A stretch of DNA of 63,937 bases, taken from the NCBI RefSeq assembly GCF_000002865.3, contig NW_001865061.1, positions 430,695-494,631 of the forward strand. Reading direction: 5' to 3'. The stretch is from Monosiga brevicollis MX1 (Eukaryota > Opisthokonta > Choanoflagellata > Craspedida > Salpingoecidae). The translations under genes were made by a program, and so were the position numbers. The notes under the pieces were generated by a model. The model saw nothing but the letters and a program-made list of their open reading frames with translations, ran no database searches and was not told the origin of the DNA. Below, one piece after another: positions 54,023 to 63,937 of this stretch; position 1 is the first letter of the stretch; every line of letters begins with the position of its first letter.

Positions 54023-57000
54023 ATGACCATGACAGAGCCAGAGGCGCGCCCCGAGCGCATCAAGTCGGCGCGCCTCATGACCCGCGTGCCTTGGGAACAG
54101 CCGGAGCAAGTCATCCAGTTCAATCGCGAACTCATGACATCCCAAGCCCGTCCCCTGGAAGATACCGAGGGCAGTCGACGAGGCCTTTCTCTTCGCAATC
54201 GCAATCGGGCTGCCACCGCGCCTGCCACAGGCGTTCGACCCAACCTTGCCAATCTGGATAACCTCTCCCTTGGCGGCCTACCCCGCGCCGCCAGCGCCCG
54301 CCCGCCCCGCCGCCATCTTCAACGCAGCTTTAGCGTCCGACGCTCCTCCCACCCAGGCCTGCACCTGGACGCCTTTGAATCGCTCTCCGACGACGACGAG
54401 GAAAACAGCGAAGTACGCGCTTCTGCCTACATGTTGTCGCCATCCATTTGTTCCCCTTTCCCGTGCTCATTTGCACACCACCTCCGCCCCTCCTTTCCTT
54501 TCATGTCCAGGACGATTTCAGCCTGGCCTCAACCGCCCTCCTCCGCTGCTCGCAACTCGACCTACCTGACATCGTGCGGTACGCAAGCACACACGGGTGG
54601 TGTCGCCCCCAAAGCCACACTCGAGTGTTACTCAGCCCTGCCCTGCCCTTCTCCCCACCTCGGATTCATGTTTTCCTCCCCTGCCCATGCAACGCCCCGC
54701 AGCCAGTACCGCCAGCTCTGCAACGATTATGGCACCGTGCCCGTGGCCGTGGTGGAGCGCTCCCTGGTGCAAAGCGATGCCATCGTCCTGAAAAACCATA
54801 GCGTCGGTATTCAGGTACTTGGCCTCCTTTTCGAACGACCCCAAACTCCTGGCCTGCTTCATCGCACGCCCTCACTTCAGACACCGACCCCCTCCTAGGG
54901 TTGCCGAGCCCTGGCTGAGACGCTTCAGGACTACGACAAGATCGACCAACTCGATCTCTCCAGTAATGACATCCAGGGTACGTTGCCCAACCCCGGCGTT
55001 GGCCCGACGCACACATGGTCCTCTGATCTGTGCGGTGGCCTCATCCCCTTTGTCTCTGCAGACGGTGGGGCTGCCTCGCTTGGAAAGCTTCTCACTGAGT
55101 CGAGCTACATCAAAACCCTGCGCATGGATGCCAACAATATCCGTACCCGCGGCCTTATCACATTTTGCACCTCCATCCAGGTAATCGCCGACCTCCCGTA
55201 TCCCCCAAACCCTCCCCTTGACTTATTCGCCTGGCGCTGCCACGAAGTCGCGCCAGGCCATCCCATGACCTCTGACGGTTCGCTTGAACTGCGTTTGCTA
55301 ATGTTTTTGTTGTTGAATTTGGGGATTTGGTCGCTTTGCGGCTGCTCTTAGAGCAACCGCAGTCTGCGTGTGCTCTCCATGGCCGACAACTCGCTCTTGT
55401 GCACGCACGCCGCCCCTATCAGCGAGGCCATCAAGTCAAACACCAGCATCGCCCGACTTGGTCTGGGTACGTGGTCCGCTCTCTCCAATCGTGTTTGCCA
55501 AACGCTCACAAATTTTTTAATGATTCACATGTTTGGACCATGGTCTCGTGTGCCACCCTGCAGCCCACAATCGCTTTGGCGACGCAGCTTGTGTCAGCTT
55601 TGGCGAAATGCTCGCCAATGCACGTGGTACGCCCGGCATCGCTTGCTATCAGTTTCAAGTTTTTCAAAAGTGGAAGCATTGATGTCGCTCAGGATGTGCA
55701 AAGAGTCTCACGTGGGGTCGTTCTCAGCGCTACGTGAACTAGACCTGAGCTGGAATTGCATTCGCCATCGTGGTGCCCACAGTCTGAGTGCGCTACCCGT
55801 GACTGCCCGGCCCTGCTGTCCAGCGATGCCGTGTTGAAACGCCAGCCTCACGTTGCTGGCCGCGCTTGACCGTGTCTTCCTCAGGCGAAGGCCTAGCACA
55901 AGCCACCTCCGTTCGCAACCTCCTACTCAGTCACAACGCCTGCGGTGACCCTGGCGTGATTGCCCTGGCGCGCGGTCTCCGGGTACGGTGTTCCTTTCAG
56001 ACTTTGGCTTGTTTTTTATTTTATGCCTCAGGCCTGCGGCCGGTAGACCCGCGTGAAGCTCACCGCAATGTCTTTCGAGTAGAGCAATGCGACCCTCCAG
56101 GAATTGCGTCTCGACTTTAACAATGTTCACGATGAGGGTGCAATTGCTCTGGCCAACGTTCTCAAGGATTGTTCACTCAAGTTCTTATCCCTTGCTCACA
56201 ACCCAATTGGGGAGGATGGTGCGCGTGCTCCTGCTCGCTTGAGCCCGACCATTTTTGAACGGCTTGACCACATCCTCTTGCAGCCTCGCCCATTCTTTGC
56301 CTCACCATCTCTTCGACCGATTCTCTCTTCTCTCTGGCATGCAGGAATTTCTGCCTTATTGGATGCCCTGGAAGCCGGCTGTGATCTACAAGTCTTGGAC
56401 CTCGATGGCATCTCCCTCAGCTCCACAGCGCGTGAACGCCTCTCTCGGCTACAATCCCGGTATGTAGCACGCACACACGCACGCAAGCTGTTGCAGACAA
56501 GCGGGCAAAAGCACCTCGTGCGTGCACAGGACCAAGGACGAGAAATCAAGGAGCTTTGAGTATCTCTTGTCGTCGCGTTACTAAATTATTTCCGTACACC
56601 ACCGCACCACATTTCGACAGGGGCTTGTCCTTTGGGGCAGAGGGATTCAATGGCATTCCCTTTGAAAACTCAAACATCACGGCCATTCGCGAGCAAATGC
56701 AAGAGGTGGAGCGCCGACGCCTCTCTTCCGTTTCGAGTGGAAATTTCAAGCCCACCCCACGTCGCAGTTCCATCGCCTTTGTGCGGCGGTAAGCGTTGCG
56801 CTCCTGAACTTGTGTTGGAGAGCAGCATCAAACGGCTGGCCTGACACCCTGCAAATTCGCCTGCCTTGTGCTTAGACCCACCGGTGACTTTGATCCCTCG
56901 TGGACTGCGGACGAAGCATGGCGGATGGGTTTTACGGACCAGGGTGTACCGCGCACGGATAGCGACTGGCTGAGCCAGCGCGATGATTATGACCCATCCT

Positions 57001-58018
57001 GGTCTGCCACTGAAGCTTGGCAGCGGGGCTATTACCCAGACGGCAAACCACGCGAAACGGAAGAACGAGCTGCAAAACGTGCCTCGGTATGCCCAGCGCC
57101 ACCGCTTGGCCCGGCCTTGCCCAGCGCCCTAGCTCACCTGCCTGCCGTTGGCCCACTAGCGCATGTCGGTCATGAAGTTGGAACCCATCGGCAAGAAAGA
57201 CTACAAGGTGTTTGAGGAGCGGGCCAGCGAGACATTCGGGCTGCTCTACCCAAACATGAACGATCCCATGGCCATCTTGGAGACCTACGTCCGCAAGCAC
57301 CGCATGCGTTTGGTTGACCTCTTTGCTCAGGTACGGTGCTCTGTCCCCCACCCCCGCCTCCGCTTTTGGTTTTTGTGCATGGAAAGGGGAGAAGTGTAAA
57401 GCGTGGCGGACTAGGTGTCGGCCTCTTATGTGGATGCGCCATGATCACCTGACATCGCATCGGTGTAGATTGATAAGGACAAGAGTGGGACGCTCACCGT
57501 GCGGGAGGTGACCGAGGCATGCACCGAATTGCGCATCCCGCTAAATGCGGTGCAACAAGAGGAGCTGATGTTTCGTCTTGACATTGACGGCGACGGAGAG
57601 TACGTCATTGCCTGTGCGCTGTCCCTCGCACTTTGCCGATGGCGGCACCTGATCACGCCAGTCGCTGTGATGCGCACTGACCTCTGCAAACTTTTGCTCG
57701 GTAGAATTGATTACCATGAGCTTTGCGAGGGCCGGCGCGTGCTTCATGAGGAGGCAACTGGCTTCAAGTTTCGCCACCCTGATGATACACCCAGCAGTGA
57801 AGAAGACGATGACGACGACGACGATGAGGCCCGCGCCCGGTCGCGTCGCGGCTATACGCGCGCAGCCCGCTCGGCCCGCAGTCGCCGAGCTGTCAGTGGT
57901 ACGCAATTGCACGTTTACCTTGAACGGTCAGCCATGTGGCTCGCAACTGAAGGAGTGTTGCATCATCCTCATCCATCTGCCCCTGCGGATGCATGTAGAT
58001 TCCGACGATGACGACTAG
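54023..58018 (+). CDS. LRR (LRRC74-like) protein with EF-hands and a DPSW tandem repeat
   Basis: Eighteen exons: 54023-54412, 54511-54578, 54703-54814, 54899-54977, 55062-55180, 55352-55466, 55564-55626, 55728-55772, 55885-55982, 56083-56218, 56345-56459, 56530-56559, 56621-56788, 56876-57086, 57160-57330, 57469-57599, 57705-57898 and 57999-58018, giving 754 residues with consistent phases. Residues 1-130 are a basic, Ser-rich lead. YRQLCNDYGTVPVAVVERSL then opens an RNase-inhibitor-type leucine-rich-repeat region (~155-475) like LRRC74 (LDLSSNDIQDGGAASLGKLL, LRELDLSWNCIRHRGGEGLA). Next come two copies of a 23-residue DPSW motif (517-539, 550-572). Two canonical EF-hands follow: D642-E653 (DKDKSGTLTVRE) and D678-E689 (DIDGDGEIDYHE). 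The tail is acidic then Arg-rich, ending DSDDD. Calcium binding is expected; a ciliary or cytoskeletal role is inference. Confidence 0.88.
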
Positions 58019-58254
58019 ATTGCTGGGTGCCAAGACTGAGCCGGTTGGAGTTGCCGGACTGCCCATTCAAGCACAGTTTATGCTCGTCCATGTTTGCTTG
58101 TTTGACGGGCTGAGAATTTTTGTGTTTTTTTTGTCCTTCTTTTGATGCTCGGGTATCACAGCGGGCGTGTCTGATGTGCTTGAGCCATTGCCGTGACGTT
58201 ATGTAGACCTGCCTGACAGCAAGAGCTGCAGGTTTGTTACTTGCTTAGTTTGTA

Positions 58255-58309
<55 letters not shown>

Positions 58310-59221
58310 ATCAAGACTGTGTGACCCGACACATGATGTCATGCCACGAGGCCTTGAGGTGGGAGTCTTGGTCCAACTGAGCGCGTCGTGTCAATTGACA
58401 ACCACGCTCCATGAGCGTGGCGCTGCTTCAGTGTAGTGACCGAGAACCCTCGAGGCCGAAGCAAGGTGGCATGACCTCTTGAGTCAGATTCTGCCAGCAC
58501 TCGTGGCCGGCTTGGTGCATGGACAAGCATCAGCACCCTATGTGCCCGTTCCTTTTTTTTCCTGACCGTTCCTCCTCGTACCTGAGGAGAAATCCCCTTG
58601 TGTGTCACACTCAACCCTATGAATCGACTTGAGAGAGACGACCACCTGGATGGTCAACCCTATTCACACCCCAAGGGCGCTCGCTGTACCTCCACCTTCT
58701 TCCCCTTATCTGCGTGCCAACCAGACGCGAACTGCGAACTGCCTACATGACCATGGTGGATTGATTACAGGGTCAAAAGATGCGTGCATCACAATGTCCA
58801 ACGCTGTCTCGTCCCCTCAAGTGTTGCATTTTCGCCAAATGGGCAGTGGATCACGCTTCTGGCCACTCCTCGGGTTGTGGAATACCTTGAAACCCCCTTG
58901 GCAGTCGGGTCTGGACCAAGTTGCCCCCCCCCCTCCCGTTTGTGATGCGTCGTTGCTCGTTGTTCAGGCACGTCAGCTGCGGACATTGAAATTTGCATGC
59001 ATGCATGTATATTCAGCAAAGTCTTGGAAGCCAGCTTCACCAAGGCAGGGAAGCAGCGGTTGGCCTGGCGCAGAATCCTGCTAGAAAGTGGTATTAAAGT
59101 GCCACTTGGGCGCCTGGTCGGCGACGCGTGTGCAATTGAGGAGTGGGAGCGTGCTCGAGGGCATTCAAACCGACGCCGCCGCGGTTTGGTTCAAAAATCA
59201 CCACTTTTGTTGCACCACGCC
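58019..59221. other. Intergenic region with (TTG)n
   Basis: No gene seen. It holds a (TTG)n at 58255-58309; short open frames beyond it lack support. Confidence 0.6.
58255..58309. repeat. (TTG)n microsatellite
   Basis: About 18 TTG units, similar to the one after the guanylate cyclase gene. Confidence 0.97.
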
Positions 59222-60758
59222 ATGGCGGTTTTGGGCCGAGCCACGGCGCGGCATTGCCTGCTCGTGGGCATTGCCCTGGTAGCATGCCTCGGCTGGCTGC
59301 AAGCCCAAGTCCGGGGCGCACCTGCTGCGGCATCCCGCCCAGATCTGTGGTCGAGCCAGGCCCAAGCCGTCGAACTATGCGGGCCTTCCTGCCGCGACGA
59401 AGGCCACCATGAGCCGCTGTCTCAATGGCCAGCCCCAAGTAAATCAATGCGCAAATATTTTGAAATTTTGTCGTGAGGTAGCTGTAGTGCCGGATAACCC
59501 TCACTTGTCCTCGGTCTGTGCCTGGCACCTATTTCTCCCGACCCTTTTGCAGCCGCACTCGGGCCCCCCAGCATTCAAACACAGGCACAGCTAGACGCCT
59601 TGGGTCCGTATGTGGCGCCCATTCTTTACGGGGGTATGGGCAACGTTCTCTTCCAACTGGCTGCACTCTTAGCGCTGGCTAAGACGGAGCAGGTCAGGCC
59701 TCGACTTTTGGCCTGGTAGACCAGTTGTGGCAAGGTCTGCGCGTTTTATTTGTGTCATGCTTGACCCTCAGCGATTCCGTCTTGTCTTTGTGCAGGCCCC
59801 ATGTGTTGTTGGCTTCTACAAGCATTGGAATCGGGCATACCACACATTTGCCCCTTGGGGCGGTCATACGCCGCCGGCCCCTGGAGCTACGCTCAAGGAT
59901 GTGTTTCCCCAGCTCTTGTGGGTCACCTTTGAGCCTGTCGTCCCCAACCGACGCGTTTTCAATCGGTATGACACAGGGTCCTCGCCGCCATCTGCTGGCT
60001 CGGGTCTTATTTTTTTCTTGTGTACCCGAAGGCCGTGCTCCCCCCTTTTTTTTTCACGCACACGTGCTTTCATGCTCTCACGCACTCACACGTGCACGCC
60101 TGATAGGAACGCGTTTCGCACTGAACTCCCAGATGAATTCCATCCTCTGCCGGGCAAGGCCTTATACCCGTCCTATATTCATGGTTATTTTTTTAACCAC
60201 CGGTTCTGGCATCACGAGCGGGCGTACATTCTCAAGATGTTTGAATGGCATCCGGCTCTGCAGCAACACGGCTACCGCTTGTATGGCGATTTGCTGGACC
60301 CTCTACTGGCATCCGCAGCCGGCACACGCTGGAAAATCCCAGTGTCTCTACATTTACGCTACGGCTACAGCGGTGAGCCCGCGCAGAATCTTTTGGAAGA
60401 CCGCCGCATGCCGACGCTGGGCTTTTACCAGCGCGTCTTTGAGGAGATGTTTGATGCGCGCGAGGTTCGGTATCTGGTGTTTTCAGACAACCCAGCCAAG
60501 GCTCGCAGCTTCATGGCCGAACAAGCGACCCTGTACAACTTTGAGTGGCTCTTGGTTGATGAGAACGTGCTGGTCTCGCTCTACATCATGTCACAGTGCC
60601 AGCACCACGTCTTGACCTCGTCCACTTTATCCTTCTGGGGCGCCTACCTTGACCCCCGCCAACCACACGGGGGAAAGACGGTCCTACATGGCTCATTCTT
60701 CAAGGACCACGGCCGCGCCATGGTCCCCGCAGAGTATGACTGGATTGTTCTTGAGTAA
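59222..60758 (+). CDS. Glycosyltransferase family 11 (alpha-1,2-fucosyltransferase-like)
   Basis: Exons 59222-59438, 59553-59692, 59796-59965 and 60107-60758 give 392 residues, phases consistent. GT11 enzymes transfer fucose from GDP-fucose in the Golgi lumen. The N-terminus (ARHCLLVGIALVACLGWLQA) is a signal anchor for a type II Golgi protein. Family motifs: GGMGNVLFQLAALLALA (99 onward, the nucleotide-binding start); YLVFSDNPAKA; and SQCQHHVLTSSTLSFWGAYL, matching the MxxCxHxIxxNSTFSWWxAYL block. The HxRRGD donor motif is altered to H258-L-R260-Y-G-Y, keeping His and the first Arg only. Donor specificity could therefore differ from fucose. The start has an ATGGCG context, with the anchor immediately after. 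A 22-bp inverted repeat follows about 100 bp beyond the stop. Confidence 0.87.
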
Positions 60759-61755
60759 GCGCGCACCAACAGACTGACTGCAAAGGCCAGCATCCCTTGG
60801 CCAAGCTGGCACAACAACCATGACCTGTAGATCTCTTTGCGTTTCTTTGTACCAATAAGCCTTGTGCTCCGAAAAGGGAATAAGCCTTGGAGCTTCCCTA
60901 TTCGGAGCACAAGGCCAACAAGACGTGGGTGGCATAGAATTTAATTTTCGAAATGGTAGTTTTTCGCATTCTTGTCAACCAAGCCGATACGCAGATGCAT
61001 ATCCAGAAGAATTGTGGGAGGAGCCTCGCTGGTATTAGACTCGATAAGGCGTGCATGCGTCAAAGTTGAGGATTGTAACGTTTGGAAACCTACGACTCGC
61101 CTTGACTACAACAAGCAAGGAAACGCCACCGAGGCACCAGAGGTTGCTGGGAGGGCCTTGCACGCGCGGCCTTTGGAAACGAGAAGGAGAGTTGGTGGTG
61201 ATGATGGTTGACCTTGAGGCTCAATCATGCATAGACGGCGTCATCAGCTCCTTGGCAACAACCGGTCTGACCTGATCTTCGTTTGACAGTTCAATTGAAG
61301 CTTCTTCCAGCTTCTCTTTGAGTGACAACCCGTTCCCAACCTGACCTGGTCCCACTCTTCGCCTGTGGTTCGAGCCTTTGTTCTCGTTGCCCGTCCTTCG
61401 ATCGGACAAGCCCAACCCTGCACACTGATCGGCATCGGATATCACTGCCCTGTGTCCGCATCAGAGGGCTCCAAAGCTTCGGGTTCCTCCACACAGTGGA
61501 GCCCCCTCTACCAGCTCCACCGTGGTAACGCTTGCCCATGTTCATTCATGTTGATCCGCCCCTGCTCCACACACCATGCCCTGTTGTTGGCTTTGCTACT
61601 CACCACTGTGCACGGCGGGTGCAGCAGTAGTTCAAGTGGAAGGGGGCTGCTCACTTTGGGCATTTTACTACAGTATCGCAGCAAGTCCAAGTACCAAGCA
61701 AATACCGACAACCCGACCGAAAGCCTTTTTCTAGACTATCTTTGTTCCCAGCACA
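60759..61755. other. Intergenic region with a strong inverted repeat
   Basis: No gene seen. The only structure noted is the inverted repeat at 60859-60915. Confidence 0.55.
60859..60915. repeat. 22-bp inverted repeat (one mismatch), 13-nt loop
   Basis: The arm at 60859-60880 and the arm at 60894-60915 are reverse complements at 21 of 22 positions, separated by TAAGCCTTGGAGC. It sits about 100 bp after the GT11 stop and probably forms a hairpin in the 3' UTR or just beyond it. Confidence 0.93.
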
Positions 61756-62025
61756 ATGGCCCACGCCGTGAACCAGCAAGCGCTGCTGCGCGTTGAGATT
61801 CCCTCTGTCGAAGACAAGAAGGCCATTCCCGACAATTTTTTCCTGCACAGCGCCGACGAGGTGCAGTGCCTCATTGACCTGTTGAACCTGCGTCTCGAGG
61901 CCAAGAAGAAGAGCCAGGAGGAGGAAACGCTCAAGCAACAGGACCTCACCCAGACGCTGAAGCGTCTTGAGGCTTGGAAGAAGTATTACGAGAACCACAA
62001 GGAGATGATCGTCCAGGACGACTAA
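61756..62025 (+). CDS. Small charged coiled-coil protein, 89 residues
   Basis: A single open exon, MAHAVNQQALLRVEIPSVED... to VQDD, then TAA. It looks coding: GC-ending codons like the neighbours, an ATG with CACAATGGCC context, a mixed N-terminal half (NFFLHSADEVQCLIDLLNLR) and a Lys/Glu/Gln-rich helix in the C-terminal half. There is no signal peptide, membrane helix or metal motif. No family was recognised. It could be an independent small protein; there is no upstream exon I can link to it and no splice donor at its end. Confidence 0.55.
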   Translation: MAHAVNQQALLRVEIPSVEDKKAIPDNFFLHSADEVQCLIDLLNLRLEAKKKSQEEETLKQQDLTQTLKRLEAWKKYYENHKEMIVQDD

Positions 62026-62675
62026 GCGCCGTTGCTTGTGTGTGTATGTATGATATGTAAAGTTTTTGTCGAAAAGGGAGTGCGCGAGGGCGTGCGCCTT
62101 TGGTGAGCGAGCCCGATCCCAACTGTGTTGGGCTGGGCTGGCCTATACGTCATCAGTGTGTGGCCAGGGCTTGCTTGGCCCCGGCTTCTGGAGGTCTCCC
62201 CCGAAATTGACTAAGAACCAAGACAAACTCCATCCAATCCAGATGTGATGCGAGTCATACCACGACTCCTCCCCCACCTCGTAGCCTGGAGCCTTGACCG
62301 CGACACACCTGCTAGATCACCTCCGTGTGCTTGCTACTGCAGTGACCTTGAATGCTTGTTAAGACAGGACGTGTGAGGTGCAGTCAAAATACGAATGGAG
62401 TCAGCAGCACGACCATGAGCATTGGTAAGCCGAATTCGATAGGGTACTCCTGTGACGCACCACGACGCTGCCACCCCGACTGCCATAAAAGTCTGACATT
62501 ATCTATTTCGTTCACCATTAGCGTAGAATAGTAGTGAGAAGATGCACAAAAGTTTCTTATCGCAAGGAGATTTGTAGCATTTTGTAGTGGAGAAGTTGAA
62601 GATAAATGTAGACTTATATACCTAAAATCGCGTGATGCCAACTCATAACAAATTTTTCATCCCGCTCTGCTTTAG
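62026..62675. other. Interval before the NOG1 fragment
   Basis: I searched this stretch for the missing NOG1 GTPase exons and saw none. It becomes AT-rich toward 62650, like an intron, before the acceptor TTTAG. Confidence 0.5.
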
Positions 62676-63607
62676 GAACGCCGTGTTCTTGTGCCTGATG
62701 GTGCTGCCGAAACCAAGCGAATGGGTCGCATGCCGACCAAGGGCCGTCAGCTGCGCATTGTGATGCTCGAAGAGGCTCGAAACAATGTCATGGACAGATA
62801 CTTCGGGATATGCAAGATGAACTCAGCCCTGAGTATTCCACTGACATGCGTGCCGAGTGGGATCTTAAAAACAATTCATGGCGATATGACGCCATCCCCA
62901 TACTTGTCGATGGCAAAAACGTCGCTGACTTTATCGACCCTGATGGCATGGCCAAGCTGGAGGAGCTTGAGATGGAGGAAGAGGCTCGTGAGCGGGCCGG
63001 CGAATACGATTCGGAGAGCGACGACGAAGCCGATAAGGTTGCGCGCGCTCAGTCAGCCATGTAGGTTCCTGTTGCACAACAGGTATTGACGAGCATCATC
63101 ACTTGTTCAAGCTCACAACACAACTGCCTGGTTTTATAGGATCCGACACAAGCGAATGATCATCCGACAGGCAGCGCATCTCCGCAAGTCGCGCAATGCT
63201 CCCGTGTTGCCCAAGGCCATTCGCCAGAAGCTGAAGCAGCTCCCCAAAGACGTGAAGCGCGAGCGCCGTGAATACTTCACCGACAACGAAGATGGTGATG
63301 CCATGGATACGTCTCGTGATGGCGATCGTGATAAGCGCCGTGGAAGTGGTCGCCGCGAGCGCTCTCCCATTCCTCGTCCCGAGGCCTCCTTCACGGCTCG
63401 TAAGCAGATGGATCGCCAAGTTGATCAAGCAGCTGGTATGGCTGGCTTGCTTACGGCTGCTCAAAAGCGCAAGGCTGTTCAAAAACGGAATTTTGGGCAT
63501 GCGCAACATCAACTACCAGGGTCACCAGGATGAAGCCGATCGCCGCATCCTCACCCCAGCACTCGTTTGCGGGCAAGCGCGGCAATGGTACTGCTGATCG
63601 TCGCTGA
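62676..63607 (+). pseudogene. GTPBP4: 3' fragment of NOG1 (GTPBP4), frame broken, GTPase domain absent
   Basis: Two exons, 62676-63060 and 63140-63607, with a normal GTAGGT...TTATAG intron (AT|G junction). Together they encode the C-terminal third of NOG1, the GTPase of 60S ribosome biogenesis. The match is clear: EWDLKNNSWRYDAIP, VDGKNVADFIDPDGMAKLEE, AGEYDSESDDEAD, the AAQKRKAVQK helix, DEADRRI, and the end FAGKRGNGTADRR. No NOG1 N-terminal or GTPase exons (G1-G5) are found upstream, where a different small gene sits. The frame shifts at least three times: near 62800 (before RDMQDELSP), near 63495 (between QKRNFG and MRNINYQG) and near 63560 (between DEADRRI and SPQHSFAGKR). Retained introns argue against retrocopying. 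This is either a truncated duplicate decaying as a pseudogene or a poorly sequenced or misassembled contig end. Confidence 0.75.
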
Positions 63608-63937
63608 GTAGGTCAGAAACAGCCATTCTTTTGCTCGCCGATTCCAAGTCGGGCGCTGCCTTCATGCAGGACTTGGCAAAGGCTTGATGACTTCTCTTCT
63701 TTTTCATTTTTCTCTTCACTGTTCCCTCGGAGAGAGTGTCGTTGCATCGTCTCGTTGTTGCGGGCTGTCGGGGTGTCGGGGTATCGGGGTTTTGGAGAGG
63801 TCTTGAGAACCTGATCTGTGCCTTTTGAATCTGGTTTGCTTCCCTCCGCATCCGACCCTTGGTTTGGTGGTGTACCATGTTCTTTTTGAGTGTTACCGTC
63901 CTCTGTGTACACACCAGAACTGCTGTTAGCTTTTGGC
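63608..63937. other. Window end, no gene seen
   Basis: A 100-codon minus-strand frame here is Lys/Arg/Gln-rich with no recognisable feature. Confidence 0.5.

Noticed and set aside
58629-59084. 151-codon plus-strand frame before GT11
   Set aside because: No conserved features, and it ends before the GT11 exon without a usable donor.

Overview
The window is a gene-dense piece of a eukaryotic nuclear genome. It has GT-AG introns of roughly 60-280 bp, about 20 protein genes on both strands, many (CT)n, (CA)n and (TTG)n microsatellites, and two assembly gaps (25693-25963 and 53707-53921). The gene set is animal-like but compact: soluble guanylate cyclase, TTLL glutamylase, SUMO, acid ceramidase, SEC61 alpha, DDX55, ADCK1 and an ArfGAP-ankyrin protein. 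My inference is a choanoflagellate, Monosiga brevicollis being the best fit. This rests on gene content and architecture, not on a database search.

Layout. 0.6-2.4 kb (+): helical-repeat/WW protein. 2.7-3.8 kb (-): tail-anchored protein. 5.0-9.9 kb (-): TTLL4-type tubulin ligase in 14 exons. 10.7-12.3 kb (-): unrecognised gene, exon chain unsolved. 13.0-16.0 kb (+): soluble guanylate cyclase. 16.4-20.4 kb (-): BAR-like/ArfGAP-like/ankyrin/proline-rich protein. 21.7-23.9 kb (+): basic low-complexity protein. 24.3-25.7 kb (-): short-chain dehydrogenase running into the first gap. 26.2-28.6 kb (+): ADCK1. 29.2-31.9 kb (-): cysteine-rich single-pass membrane protein. 32.75-33.5 kb (+): SUMO. 33.9-35.4 kb (-): bacterial-type YeiH/UPF0324 membrane protein. 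35.9-37.7 kb (-): acid ceramidase. 39.6-41.4 kb (-): SEC61 alpha. 41.4-46.9 kb: no supported gene. 46.9-48.1 kb (+): unrecognised helical protein. 48.8-51.8 kb (-): DDX55. 54.0-58.0 kb (+): LRR/EF-hand protein in 18 exons. 59.2-60.8 kb (+): GT11 glycosyltransferase. 61.8-62.0 kb (+): small coiled-coil ORF. 62.7-63.6 kb (+): 3' fragment of NOG1 with broken frames.

Exon chains were assembled by hand from reading frames, GT/AG signals and family conservation. Where I give a full join, the summed exon lengths are divisible by three and all junction phases agree. No operon-like functional grouping is evident. The genes are housekeeping (SEC61, DDX55, SUMO, ADCK1), signalling (guanylate cyclase, ArfGAP-like, LRR/EF-hand), cytoskeletal (TTLL) and lipid or glycan metabolism (ceramidase, SDR, GT11). 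I saw no viral or retroelement remains, CRISPR arrays or rRNA genes. tRNAs were not scanned for systematically.
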